A DNA stretch of 11,064 bases from 2-12-FULL-41-17 sp964562855 (GCA_964562855.1 CAZLVB010000024.1:1-11064); one strand, 5' to 3'. Shown: positions 1 through 6,258, counted from the stretch's first letter. Made by a program: numbers and translations. The notes: generated by a model from the sequence alone, not told the origin.

Positions 1-101
1 CTAAATAATCTGACGAATGGAATAACTTAGGGATAGCGTATGAACATTTAAAAGATAAAAAACTATCGAATTTACAAGAAGCTATTGATTCTTTTGAAAA
101 A

Positions 102-854
102 ATGACAATTTATGGCCCTACAAACGTATTTGGGTGGACAAACCTAGCAACTACTTTATCTGCTATAAAGAAATTTAGCGAAGCCGACAAAATAATGAAA
201 AAAGTGCTTAAAGATTTCCCAAATGAATCTAGGACATGGCAATCTATGGCTATAATAGAAATTCATAGAGGAGATTTAAGCAACGCACTTAAATATGTAA
301 ACAAATCCATAACTATCGATTCCAAATCAAAGTCGTCTGTTATGAGCCATTTAATAAAAGCTGATATATGCTTAAACAAAAAATTGTTTGGACAAGCAAA
401 AAAATCTATAGAAGAGGCTATAAGGATAAAACCAGATTCAATAAGAGCATGGGAGTTAAAAAATGAATTGGTTCATAGTTCTCAAAGACAAATAATAAGT
501 AAGAAAATATTAGAAATACTCAAAAAGCATAATTTGCAGACAAAATTTAGAGTAGACTCAGTTCGTCTTTCAACAGATATAGAAAGTATTGAAGCGGGGA
601 AAAATTTAGCTGCTCGCCGCTTCCTGAATTTTCTCAAAGATTTAAATATTGAATTGGAAAAATTTTATGCTTTCGGAGACAGTATCTCGGACATCCAAAT
701 GGCGCAAGAACTTTTTGATAACGGCCAAGATGTGACATTTATTTTCGTCGGCGGCAGGGAAATGTTGAAAGAAAAATATCCATTTGAAATCGTTTATCCC
801 CAAAAACTTTTCGACGATGGAGTTGTTGAATTTATGTCCGCTAATAACGATTAA
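102..854 (+). CDS. TPR-repeat protein joined to the C-terminal half of a HAD-family phosphatase (5' truncated)
   Basis: Residues 1-125 form tandem tetratricopeptide-like helix pairs with the usual W-x2-LA-x2-L, A-x3 and Pro spacing (for example around residues 12-40, 46-74 and 82-115), expected to mediate protein-protein contacts. From about residue 126 the sequence changes to a HAD phosphatase tail: a motif III lysine in AGKNLAARRF (K167) and a motif IV FGDSISD (D193, D197). The HAD motif I aspartates (DxDGT) and motif II are absent, so phosphatase activity is unlikely. ATG 102 is the first canonical start, but the frame stays open back to base 9 and codes TPR-like residues (WNNLGIAYEHL), so the real protein probably begins left of the window; a TAA lies at 6-8. 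The first 560 or so bases are visibly more AT-rich than what follows. It may be a fusion, a degraded gene or a chimeric contig end. The HAD tail sits next to recO in the same style as the following genes. Confidence 0.6.
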   Translation: MTIYGPTNVFGWTNLATTLSAIKKFSEADKIMKKVLKDFPNESRTWQSMAIIEIHRGDLSNALKYVNKSITIDSKSKSSVMSHLIKADICLNKKLFGQAKKSIEEAIRIKPDSIRAWELKNELVHSSQRQIISKKILEILKKHNLQTKFRVDSVRLSTDIESIEAGKNLAARRFLNFLKDLNIELEKFYAFGDSISDIQMAQELFDNGQDVTFIFVGGREMLKEKYPFEIVYPQKLFDDGVVEFMSANND

Positions 855-900
855 GCCTCTCTTGTTTACCAAGAATAAAAAAAGAAGATAGAATACGGTT

Positions 901-1542
901 ATGTATTTTCGCACCGAGGGCGTGATTATCGGCCGCAGAAATTTTGGCGAAGCGGATAGAATTTTAACCATCTACACCAAAGATTTTGGTAAAATTTCGA
1001 CACTTGCCAAGGGAGTCAGGCGACCAAGGTCCAGAAAAAGCGGTCATGTCGAACTGGGCAACTGGTGCAAAGTTTTTATCGCCCGTGGCAAAAATCTCGA
1101 CCTTTTAACAGAAGTCGAGCTTAAACGTGCTTTTGGAATTGCCAATTTTTCTCAAAATACAGCCAATAAAATTTATCATCTTTTAGAACTCGTTAACAAT
1201 TTGACTGCAGAAAAACAAAAAAATCCGGGTGTTTTTATTCTGCTTGTCAATTTTCTTAAAAAAATTACCAAAGAGGAAGATTTTAATCTTGTATCACTGG
1301 CTTTCAAAGTTAAACTGCTCTCCCTTCTCGGTTTTTTCTCGGCCAAAAATATCTCAAACGTTAAGGTTAAAAAAGTACTGGCGACTGTTGAAGACGAGGA
1401 CTATGAAATTGTCAAACAAAAACTCAACCTGACCCAAAACAGTTATTTGAAACTTTTATCGTTTCTTGATAGCATGATTGAAAGTCTGATAGATACAAGA
1501 CTCAAAACCAGCCGTTTTTTAAATGCCAAGTTCCAAACGTAA
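901..1542 (+). CDS. recO: DNA repair protein RecO
   Basis: RecO binds single-stranded DNA and SSB and, with RecR, loads RecA at gaps in the RecFOR recombination pathway. The N-terminal OB-fold signature is clear: a TEGVIIGRRNFGEADRILT stretch (residues 5-23), then IYTKDFGKISTLAKGVRRPRS (in part residues 24-44), which matches the family's usual start, so ATG 901 is a good start although only a weak A-rich stretch precedes it. The remainder is helical and poorly conserved, as usual for RecO. At 213 residues it is shorter than typical RecO (about 240), and the zinc-binding cysteines of many homologues are missing; the only cysteine is C56 in the OB-fold. Its last 20 bases overlap the next gene, suggesting translational coupling. 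The identification rests mainly on the N-terminal half. Confidence 0.85.
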   Translation: MYFRTEGVIIGRRNFGEADRILTIYTKDFGKISTLAKGVRRPRSRKSGHVELGNWCKVFIARGKNLDLLTEVELKRAFGIANFSQNTANKIYHLLELVNNLTAEKQKNPGVFILLVNFLKKITKEEDFNLVSLAFKVKLLSLLGFFSAKNISNVKVKKVLATVEDEDYEIVKQKLNLTQNSYLKLLSFLDSMIESLIDTRLKTSRFLNAKFQT

Positions 1543-2365
1543 TATTTACATTATCGCTGCAGCCAGTTTTCTGATATTAGTGGCCGCAATTTATTTTCTT
1601 TTTATTTTCCAAAAAAATCCTAAAAAAATAAAAGCCCAAGAGTCTTCCGGCGAAGTTGAGGAACTTTCGCAAATAGATTTAGCCAAGCGTCCTTACGTCA
1701 CCCTAACCCCAACCGCAGATGGTGCCGAAATTATTATTTCTGTTGAGAATATGAGCAACTTTGACAGAATTGAGTATGAGTTGACTTATTTAGCCGATAA
1801 TCCCACCGAAACCACCGCCAAAATTCAGCGCGGTGCAACCGGTACCGATGTTAACACTAAAGATCAAAAATATAAAAAATCGATTCTATTGGGTACGGCT
1901 TCTCGCGGAGTCAGAAGCCCAGACAGGGGGATCGCCGACGGCAAATTAACAATGCATCTATTTAGGGGCGACACCGAATTTCAGTCTGAAACATCTTGGG
2001 ATTTGGTTAAAATTGGCGGTCGCGCAAGTACTCTGGAGGACAGAAACGGCAATATCAAAATCGAAGCTAATGGTTTAACCAAGGAATACTTGGCGATTTT
2101 GGCAGACACAATCGGGCTTCCGCCGGAATTTACCTTTGATGCCCAAAAAGTACAGCTACCGGTAATTGGCGTATTTTCGGTAGCAGGTGAATTCACAAGC
2201 GGTAAAGTTGAGATCAGAGTTACGCAAGCATCAAATCCTAAGCTTTTTTCCTATGATCATGTCGAAGGCAAATGGCAAGGGTTAGATTCAGATTTTGACT
2301 CCTCAGCAAAAACTGTTTCTGCAAAAATAAAGACCTTTGCCACATTCGCCACAGTTTCTCAATGA
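1523..2365 (+). CDS. Membrane-anchored, beta-rich extracytoplasmic protein of unknown function
   Basis: I do not recognise a named family. Residues 1-7 are polar with basic residues and residues 8-29 form one hydrophobic helix (IYIIAAASFLILVAAIYFLF core), so the protein is probably anchored at the N terminus with the rest outside the membrane. There is no lipobox cysteine and no cysteine anywhere. A low-complexity linker (about 30-50) is followed by a segment with alternating beta-strand pattern (about 55-165, with charged and Gly/Asp turns) and a C-terminal part (about 168-280) ending FATFATVSQ, similar in feel to the last strand of surface beta-sandwich domains. The start at ATG 1523 lies inside recO (20-base overlap), and the stop TGA overlaps the ATG at 2362. 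Context with recO and glyS gives no functional clue; it is probably a lineage-specific envelope protein. Confidence 0.7.
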   Translation: MPSSKRNIYIIAAASFLILVAAIYFLFIFQKNPKKIKAQESSGEVEELSQIDLAKRPYVTLTPTADGAEIIISVENMSNFDRIEYELTYLADNPTETTAKIQRGATGTDVNTKDQKYKKSILLGTASRGVRSPDRGIADGKLTMHLFRGDTEFQSETSWDLVKIGGRASTLEDRNGNIKIEANGLTKEYLAILADTIGLPPEFTFDAQKVQLPVIGVFSVAGEFTSGKVEIRVTQASNPKLFSYDHVEGKWQGLDSDFDSSAKTVSAKIKTFATFATVSQ

Positions 2366-2412
2366 CAACTTTAGACAAAATTGTATCTCTTGCGAAGCGA
2401 AGAGGCATATAG
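2362..2412 (+). pseudogene. 16-codon ORF duplicating the N terminus of glycyl-tRNA synthetase
   Basis: ATG 2362 overlaps the TGA of the preceding gene (ATGA) and reads MTTLDKIVSLAKRRGI then TAG at 2410-2412. The real GlyRS, starting at 2507, reads MSLEKIVSLAKRRGFIYP. The two share IVSLAKRRG exactly and L-[DE]-K before it, while most codons differ synonymously (for example GTA/GTT, CTT/TTA, GCG/GCA, AAG/AAA, CGA/CGT). If one Phe codon is missing in the copy, ATA-TAG-CCC aligns with ATC-TAC-CCC, the Tyr codon having become a stop. Beyond CCC I see no convincing continuation. It may be a relic of an earlier glyS start, a translated leader peptide coupled to the upstream gene, or an assembly join of two strain variants. 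No function is claimed. Confidence 0.55.
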
Positions 2413-2506
2413 CCCTTATGAAGTCGTTATAGGATTTGTAAAAATTCCCATAACAGCGAAATATGGCGCAAAACCTCGGCCGTGACGGAAATTGTAAAAT
2501 AGCAAC

Positions 2507-3820
2507 ATGAGTCTTGAAAAAATTGTTTCTTTAGCAAAACGTCGAGGTTTTATCTACCCCGGCTCGGAGATATACGGAGGTCTTACCGGAACTTGGGACT
2601 ACGGCCCTCTTGGTGTTGAACTAAAAAACAACATCAAAAGGGAATTTTGGAAATCGATGGTTTATGGGCGAGACGATGTTGTCGGTATTGATTCCGCAAT
2701 TCTTTTAAATCCAAAAGTTTGGGAAGCTTCCGGTCATGTCGAGGCATTTACAGACCCTCTGGTCGAGTGCAAAGTTTGCCATGAAAGATTCAGGGCAGAT
2801 CAGGACGATGAGATAAAGGCACACGAAAAATCCCATCAGGGTAAAAAAGTAGGCTGGACCGAGCCAAAAAAATTCAATCTCCTTGTCGAAGCGAAACTCG
2901 GAGTTGTCGAAGATGCCAAACAAAAAGTTTATCTTCGTGGTGAAATCACCCAAGGAGTCCATGTAAATTTCAAAAACGTTCTTGATTCAACAAGGCTTAG
3001 CATACCTTTCGGTATTGCCCAATTCGGCAAAGCCTTCAGGAACGAAATAACACCTGGAAATTTCACTTTCAGGTCACGCGAATTCGAGCAAATGGAGCTG
3101 CAGTTTTACGTCGAACCCAGTGAAAAAGAAGGAGGTAAGTGGTACGAATACTGGAAAAAAGAGCGTTTCGACTGGTACCTGAATCTTGGAATTAACAAAA
3201 AGAAACTGCGCTTTCGTCAGCATAAGGAAGGGGAACGTGCACACTACGCCAAAGATGCCTGGGACATTGAATACGATTCGCCGTTTGGTTGGAAGGAATT
3301 CGAAGGAATCCATAATCGGGGCGACTGGGACCTTAAAAGGCACCAGGAGTATAGCGGTCAGGACATGAGCTACTTTGATCAAGAGAGCAAAAAGCATTAT
3401 CTGCCGCACATTCTAGAAACATCAGGCGGTGTCGACAGAGCCGCTCTGTTCTTTCTTCTCGATGCGTATCACGAGGAAAAGGAAAGAGTTGTCTTAAAGC
3501 TTCACCCAAGGCTCGCGCCTGTCAAAGTTGCTGTTTTCCCCCTATTGGCCAATAAACTTGATTTGGTCAAAAAAGCCCGTTCAGTCTACCAACTACTAAC
3601 TACCAACTACCAACTACTACCTATTGCCTGGGACGATCGGGGCAATATCGGAAAACGTTACTATGCTCAAGACGAAATCGGAACCCCCTATTGTATAACC
3701 TGCGACTTCCAAACACTTAAAGACAATACGGTAACAATTAGGGACCGTGATACGCAAAAGCAAAAAAGAGAAAAAATCACAAGTCTTGCCAGCACCCTAA
3801 CCAAGCTTCTGGCAATTTGA
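2507..3820 (+). CDS. glyS: Glycyl-tRNA synthetase, class II homodimeric type
   Basis: Charges tRNA-Gly with glycine in the cytoplasm. The family landmarks run in order: GGLTGTWDYGPLG (24-36), a small metal-site-like insert CKVC...H-x3-H (C88, C91, H106, H110), YLRGEITQGVHVNFKNV (142-158, where most homologues read YLRPETAQGIFVNF), class II motif 2 FRNEITPGNFTFRSREFEQMEL (in part 177-198, R178), DIEYDSPFGWKEFEGIHNRGD (in part 253-273), motif 3 ETSGGVDRA (304-312) and the anticodon-binding domain (from about LHPRLAPVKVAVFPL to the end). At 437 residues it is a compact bacterial/archaeal alpha2-type enzyme. ATG 2507 has no Shine-Dalgarno; TAAAAT at 2495-2500, six bases upstream, could be a -10 box giving a nearly leaderless mRNA. 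A heptamer repeat at 3586-3620 alters residues about 360-372. purF follows after 55 bases. Confidence 0.95.
   Translation: MSLEKIVSLAKRRGFIYPGSEIYGGLTGTWDYGPLGVELKNNIKREFWKSMVYGRDDVVGIDSAILLNPKVWEASGHVEAFTDPLVECKVCHERFRADQDDEIKAHEKSHQGKKVGWTEPKKFNLLVEAKLGVVEDAKQKVYLRGEITQGVHVNFKNVLDSTRLSIPFGIAQFGKAFRNEITPGNFTFRSREFEQMELQFYVEPSEKEGGKWYEYWKKERFDWYLNLGINKKKLRFRQHKEGERAHYAKDAWDIEYDSPFGWKEFEGIHNRGDWDLKRHQEYSGQDMSYFDQESKKHYLPHILETSGGVDRAALFFLLDAYHEEKERVVLKLHPRLAPVKVAVFPLLANKLDLVKKARSVYQLLTTNYQLLPIAWDDRGNIGKRYYAQDEIGTPYCITCDFQTLKDNTVTIRDRDTQKQKREKITSLASTLTKLLAI
3586..3620 (+). repeat. Tandem heptanucleotide repeat inside glyS
   Basis: Five consecutive 7-base units: CTACCAA, CTACTAA, CTACCAA, CTACCAA, CTACTAC. 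Because 7 is not a multiple of 3, successive units are read in different frames; they encode the low-complexity part of VYQLLTTNYQLLPIAWDD. In related GlyRS proteins this spot is a short loop before the WDD/yDD-G-x-IGKRY segment, so the repeat appears to have added about four residues without breaking the frame. Confidence 0.85.
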
Positions 3821-3875
3821 CAAGGAGCAAATTTACGTCCATACTGGGAACAAGGGAAATCCCCAAATTTTACTA

Positions 3876-5471
3876 GTGGAAGATATAGGCTTCTCTTCTA
3901 AACCTCACGAATACTGTGGTTTGGCGGGTTCTTACGCTTCAAACAACACCAACGCGGCCAATGTGGTAATTGAAATGGGCAAAGCTCTCCAGCACAGGGG
4001 ACAAAACGGTGGAGGCGTGGCTGTTAAAGGAGCTGGGAAATTAATTAAGGTTCATAAAAGGAATTTAGCTTTTAACGAGGTTTTCCGTTCGGTAGACGTT
4101 ATAGAGGAGCATTCTCTCCGCGGTGAAATAGCCATCGCTCATCTGAGATATCCTACAGAAGGAGCCAGCCGTGAAAATTGTGATGCCCAGCCGTTTTATG
4201 CAAGCTTCAAAGGTTGGGAACTGGCGCTGGGACACAATGGTAGTATAGTTGATGTCAAAAGGCACAAGAGAAAGCTTAAAAAATTCGGAGTCAAAACAGA
4301 ATCCGATTCCGATTCCGAGATATTGGCTTGGCTTATTGTTACGGCACCCGGTTCTGCCTGGAAACAGAAAATAGCCCATGCGCTTTCTGATGTTAAGGGT
4401 GCGTATTCTCTAGTAATGTTAACCGGAGACGATAAGCTTTTGGCTCTGCGCGACCCCTGGGGTGTACGGCCTCTTGTTTGGACGCAGGATAACGGCCATG
4501 TTTTTGTTGCATCGGAAACTTGTGCTCTAGACAGAATTAGTATTCGTCACCACCAAAAATTAAAGGCAGGTCAACTTTTGACAGCCGACGCAGACGGCGT
4601 CACTATTTCCGACTACACTAGTGCCCAAAAGCCAAGTTTTTGCGTTTTTGAAAAACTATACTTCTCTAACGAAACATCCATCTGGGATGGAGTAATCGGT
4701 GAAAACCGGGGAAGCTTAGGCGAGCAGCTGGCGCAAGAGGAGATTGCAAGGCTTACCAGCAAAAAGGCCAGATTTAATCTTGCCGACATTGCCTATGTCG
4801 TCGCTGTCCCGGATACCGCAAGGCCCGGGGCTTTTTCTTTTTATGAAACATTATCTAGAAAATTTCCAAAATTCAAACTCAAATACGTTAGGGGATTAGT
4901 TAAAGAAAGATACGACTGGGCAAAGAGAACATTTATCGAAGACGATCCCTATTTGCGTGCAAAACACATAGAGAAAAAGTTTTTTATATCGCCGGCAATT
5001 ATCGGCAAGGCGATTTATCTGGTAGACGATACTGCAGTTAGGCTTAACACTTATAAAATTTTAGTAGAACATCTTTTAAAAGTCGGCGTTAGGGAAATTC
5101 ACTGCCGCTTTTTGGCGCCTAAATTCTTAAATCCATGTTTCTTAGGAGTCAATATCGGGGCAAGAGACGAATTGGGCGCCGTCGCCAAGGATAAAAAAGG
5201 TAATTTTGCCGCCATGTCGGAAGCCCAAATACAGAAAATTTTAAAAGTATCATCACTTCATTATTTAAGTCTTGGCGGCATGGCCAGATCTTTAGGATTG
5301 ACAGTCGACCAACTTCACCAAAGCCACTGCACAGGTTGTCTGGATTACCATTATCCATTTGATATGCGCCCGTTTGATCCAGCCTACGCAAAGACCCCCT
5401 ATGTTTACAAAGACACCATAAGAAAAACGAACAAACTTGCCACAACCATAGCAGCCACAACTATTCAATAG
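3876..5471 (+). CDS. purF: Amidophosphoribosyltransferase (PurF-like), divergent in the PRPP site
   Basis: PurF transfers glutamine-derived ammonia to PRPP, the first step of purine synthesis. The glutaminase half is intact: nucleophile C14 in HEYCGLAGS after a short propeptide, LQHRGQNGGG (38-47), R91 in AHLRYPTEG, oxyanion N121-G122 in LGHNGS, SDSE (145-148) and RDPWGVRPL (192-200). All four cysteines expected for the 4Fe-4S cluster of the Bacillus-type enzyme are present (C256 in FCVFE, C421 in NPCFLG, C485 and C488 in HCTGC). The transferase half keeps VPDTA (311-315) and VDD (383-385), but the PRPP loop reads VDDTAVRLNT instead of VDDSIVRGTT, and the mobile loop reads KERYDWAKRTFI instead of KNRYVGRTFI. 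Activity on PRPP is therefore uncertain. GTG 3876 is the first standard start; the frame is open upstream to the end of glyS, so the N terminus could be longer. An AAGGAG lies at 3822-3827. Confidence 0.85.
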   Translation: MEDIGFSSKPHEYCGLAGSYASNNTNAANVVIEMGKALQHRGQNGGGVAVKGAGKLIKVHKRNLAFNEVFRSVDVIEEHSLRGEIAIAHLRYPTEGASRENCDAQPFYASFKGWELALGHNGSIVDVKRHKRKLKKFGVKTESDSDSEILAWLIVTAPGSAWKQKIAHALSDVKGAYSLVMLTGDDKLLALRDPWGVRPLVWTQDNGHVFVASETCALDRISIRHHQKLKAGQLLTADADGVTISDYTSAQKPSFCVFEKLYFSNETSIWDGVIGENRGSLGEQLAQEEIARLTSKKARFNLADIAYVVAVPDTARPGAFSFYETLSRKFPKFKLKYVRGLVKERYDWAKRTFIEDDPYLRAKHIEKKFFISPAIIGKAIYLVDDTAVRLNTYKILVEHLLKVGVREIHCRFLAPKFLNPCFLGVNIGARDELGAVAKDKKGNFAAMSEAQIQKILKVSSLHYLSLGGMARSLGLTVDQLHQSHCTGCLDYHYPFDMRPFDPAYAKTPYVYKDTIRKTNKLATTIAATTIQ

Positions 5472-5555
5472 ATGGCTAAACAACTGCTGGCAATAGCCTG
5501 CCTCATCATTCTAGCTTTCATAGTCATCGCCTTTTTAATTTTTAGAATCGGGTAA
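5472..5555 (+). CDS. 27-residue single-pass membrane peptide
   Basis: ATG 5472 directly follows the purF stop (TAGATG), and the stop TAA at 5553-5555 shares its last A with the next gene's ATG (TAATG). The product begins MAKQLLAIACLIILAFIVIA and ends FLIFRIG: a short basic start, about 20 hydrophobic residues and a basic tail, so a single transmembrane helix. The exact fit between two genes argues that it is translated by coupling or termination-reinitiation. No homologue or function is recognised. It is below the usual gene-calling cut-off and would normally be missed. Confidence 0.6.
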   Translation: MAKQLLAIACLIILAFIVIAFLIFRIG

Positions 5556-6022
5556 TGAAAGACGGGGATTTAAGAGAATTGGTAAGAGAGATCTTAAGAG
5601 ACTCCCGGGAAATGGTTCTGGCTACCTCATTAAATAACATTCCCTGGGCAGCAGTTTTGGTTTTTGGCCACGACGAAAACTTTAATCTTTACTGGATGTC
5701 CGATACCGAAGCCCGTCACAGCCTCGAGCTTGCGAAAAATCCAAATGTTGCAGCAACTATTACTAAAGAACCGGCAGGAGGAGGGAAAGATAAAGGCTTG
5801 CAGATTCAGGGTACAGCAAGAAAACTTGAGGAGGAAGAAGTTTTAGGAGCAGCCCGCGAATATTTTGCCAAGCGCGGAACACCCCGCATGCCCACAACCC
5901 TAGAGGAGGCTAATGAGTTAGCCGAAGGTCGAAGCTGGCATATATTAAAACCCGAAAAAATATTTGTTATCTACGGTCCGCTTTTCGGCTTCAGCCGCAA
6001 AGAGTTTATCCTGCGAGATTAA
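5555..6022 (+). CDS. PNPOx-like split-barrel FMN-binding family protein
   Basis: The pattern is that of the pyridoxamine 5'-phosphate oxidase-like split barrel: an N-terminal helix, then MVLATSLNNIPWAAVLVFGHD (in part residues 20-40, two strands around a turn), NLYWMSDTEARHSLELAKNP (in part 44-63, the strand-helix typical of the family), VAATITKEP and LQIQGTARKL (strands), a helical stretch about 96-112, and a C-terminal WHILKPEKIFVIYGP strand. Such proteins bind FMN, F420 or haem and are often reductases or oxidases; no substrate can be assigned, and the true PNPOx pyridoxal-binding residues are not evident. Length 155 fits the family. The start overlaps the stop of the small membrane peptide upstream, so both are probably in one transcript with purF. 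Confidence 0.75.
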   Translation: MKDGDLRELVREILRDSREMVLATSLNNIPWAAVLVFGHDENFNLYWMSDTEARHSLELAKNPNVAATITKEPAGGGKDKGLQIQGTARKLEEEEVLGAAREYFAKRGTPRMPTTLEEANELAEGRSWHILKPEKIFVIYGPLFGFSRKEFILRD

Positions 6023-6061
6023 TCGGTTCGATCAGAGGGCATCGGAGGTGCTATCTCTTGT

Positions 6062-6090
6062 GTTGATATTGAAACTGCTTCAAGATCAAC
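6062..6090. repeat. Long inverted repeat (possible terminator or processing hairpin)
   Basis: GTTGATATTGAA (6062-6073) and TTCAAGATCAAC (6079-6090) pair over 12 positions with one A/G mismatch, around the loop ACTGC. It sits 40 bases after the PNPOx-like gene and just before the dcw promoter region. No T-run follows (TTGCCATC), so it is not a classical intrinsic terminator; it could end or stabilise the upstream mRNA, or be a protein-binding palindrome. Confidence 0.6.
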
Positions 6091-6098
6091 TTGCCATC

Positions 6099-6127
6099 TT
6101 GACAAGACCATTTAATTGGTGAAAAAT
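6099..6127 (+). promoter_or_regulatory. Promoter candidate overlapping the MraZ boxes
   Basis: A perfect -35 hexamer TTGACA (6099-6104) is followed after 17 bases by AAAAAT (6122-6127), which matches the -10 consensus at 4 of 6 positions. The -10 lies inside the MraZ box array, the arrangement expected for repression by MraZ. A second candidate lies further down, so the true start site is not settled. Confidence 0.45.
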
Positions 6128-6151
6128 GGTAATAGATGGTGACAAATGGTG
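6117..6151 (+). promoter_or_regulatory. MraZ operator: four TGGTN boxes at 10-bp spacing
   Basis: TGGTG (6117-6121), TGGTA (6127-6131), TGGTG (6137-6141) and TGGTG (6147-6151) recur at exactly one helical turn. MraZ of E. coli binds tandem TGGG[AG] boxes separated by 5 bases upstream of its own gene; this array has the same 5+5 geometry with TGGTG as the unit. It lies about 150 bases before mraZ, so autoregulation of the dcw operon is the natural inference. Confidence 0.8.
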
Positions 6152-6168
6152 AATTTACACCATCGTTC

Positions 6169-6197
6169 TCGAAAGCGTCAGGGAAGTTAATCATAAT
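6169..6197 (+). promoter_or_regulatory. Second promoter candidate for the mraZ operon
   Basis: TCGAAA (6169-6174, 4 of 6 to TTGACA), a 17-base spacer and CATAAT (6192-6197, 5 of 6 to TATAAT). It lies just downstream of the four MraZ boxes, so if this is the real promoter the boxes would sit upstream of -35. It would give a leader of about 100 bases before mraZ. Confidence 0.4.
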
Positions 6198-6258
6198 CTA
6201 AACGCAAGAGCCCTTTCAAGTTAAAACTTAAAACCCTGACCGCTGCCCGGGAGAGGTT

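Noticed and set aside
855..900. Small hairpin TCTTG-TTTAC-CAAGA with an A-rich stretch before recO
   Set aside because: Five pairs only and followed by A's, not T's, on the + strand; too weak to call a terminator.
1897..1919. Inverted repeat GGCTTCT...AGAAGCC in the 280-residue protein gene
   Set aside because: Only 7 bp and inside a gene with no sign of an inserted segment; chance pairing of this size is plausible.
3074..3409. Minus-strand open frame of about 110 codons within glyS
   Set aside because: It lies wholly opposite strongly conserved GlyRS motifs 2 and 3 and has no recognisable domain or ribosome site; it is a shadow of the + strand gene.
3586..3620. CRISPR-like or minisatellite array
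   Set aside because: Units are contiguous heptamers with no spacers, inside a coding gene; it is a simple tandem repeat.
4299..4317. Short GATTCC hexamer repeat in purF
   Set aside because: It encodes SDSDSE at the conserved SD[ST]E active-site motif; a length of two to three units needs no special explanation.
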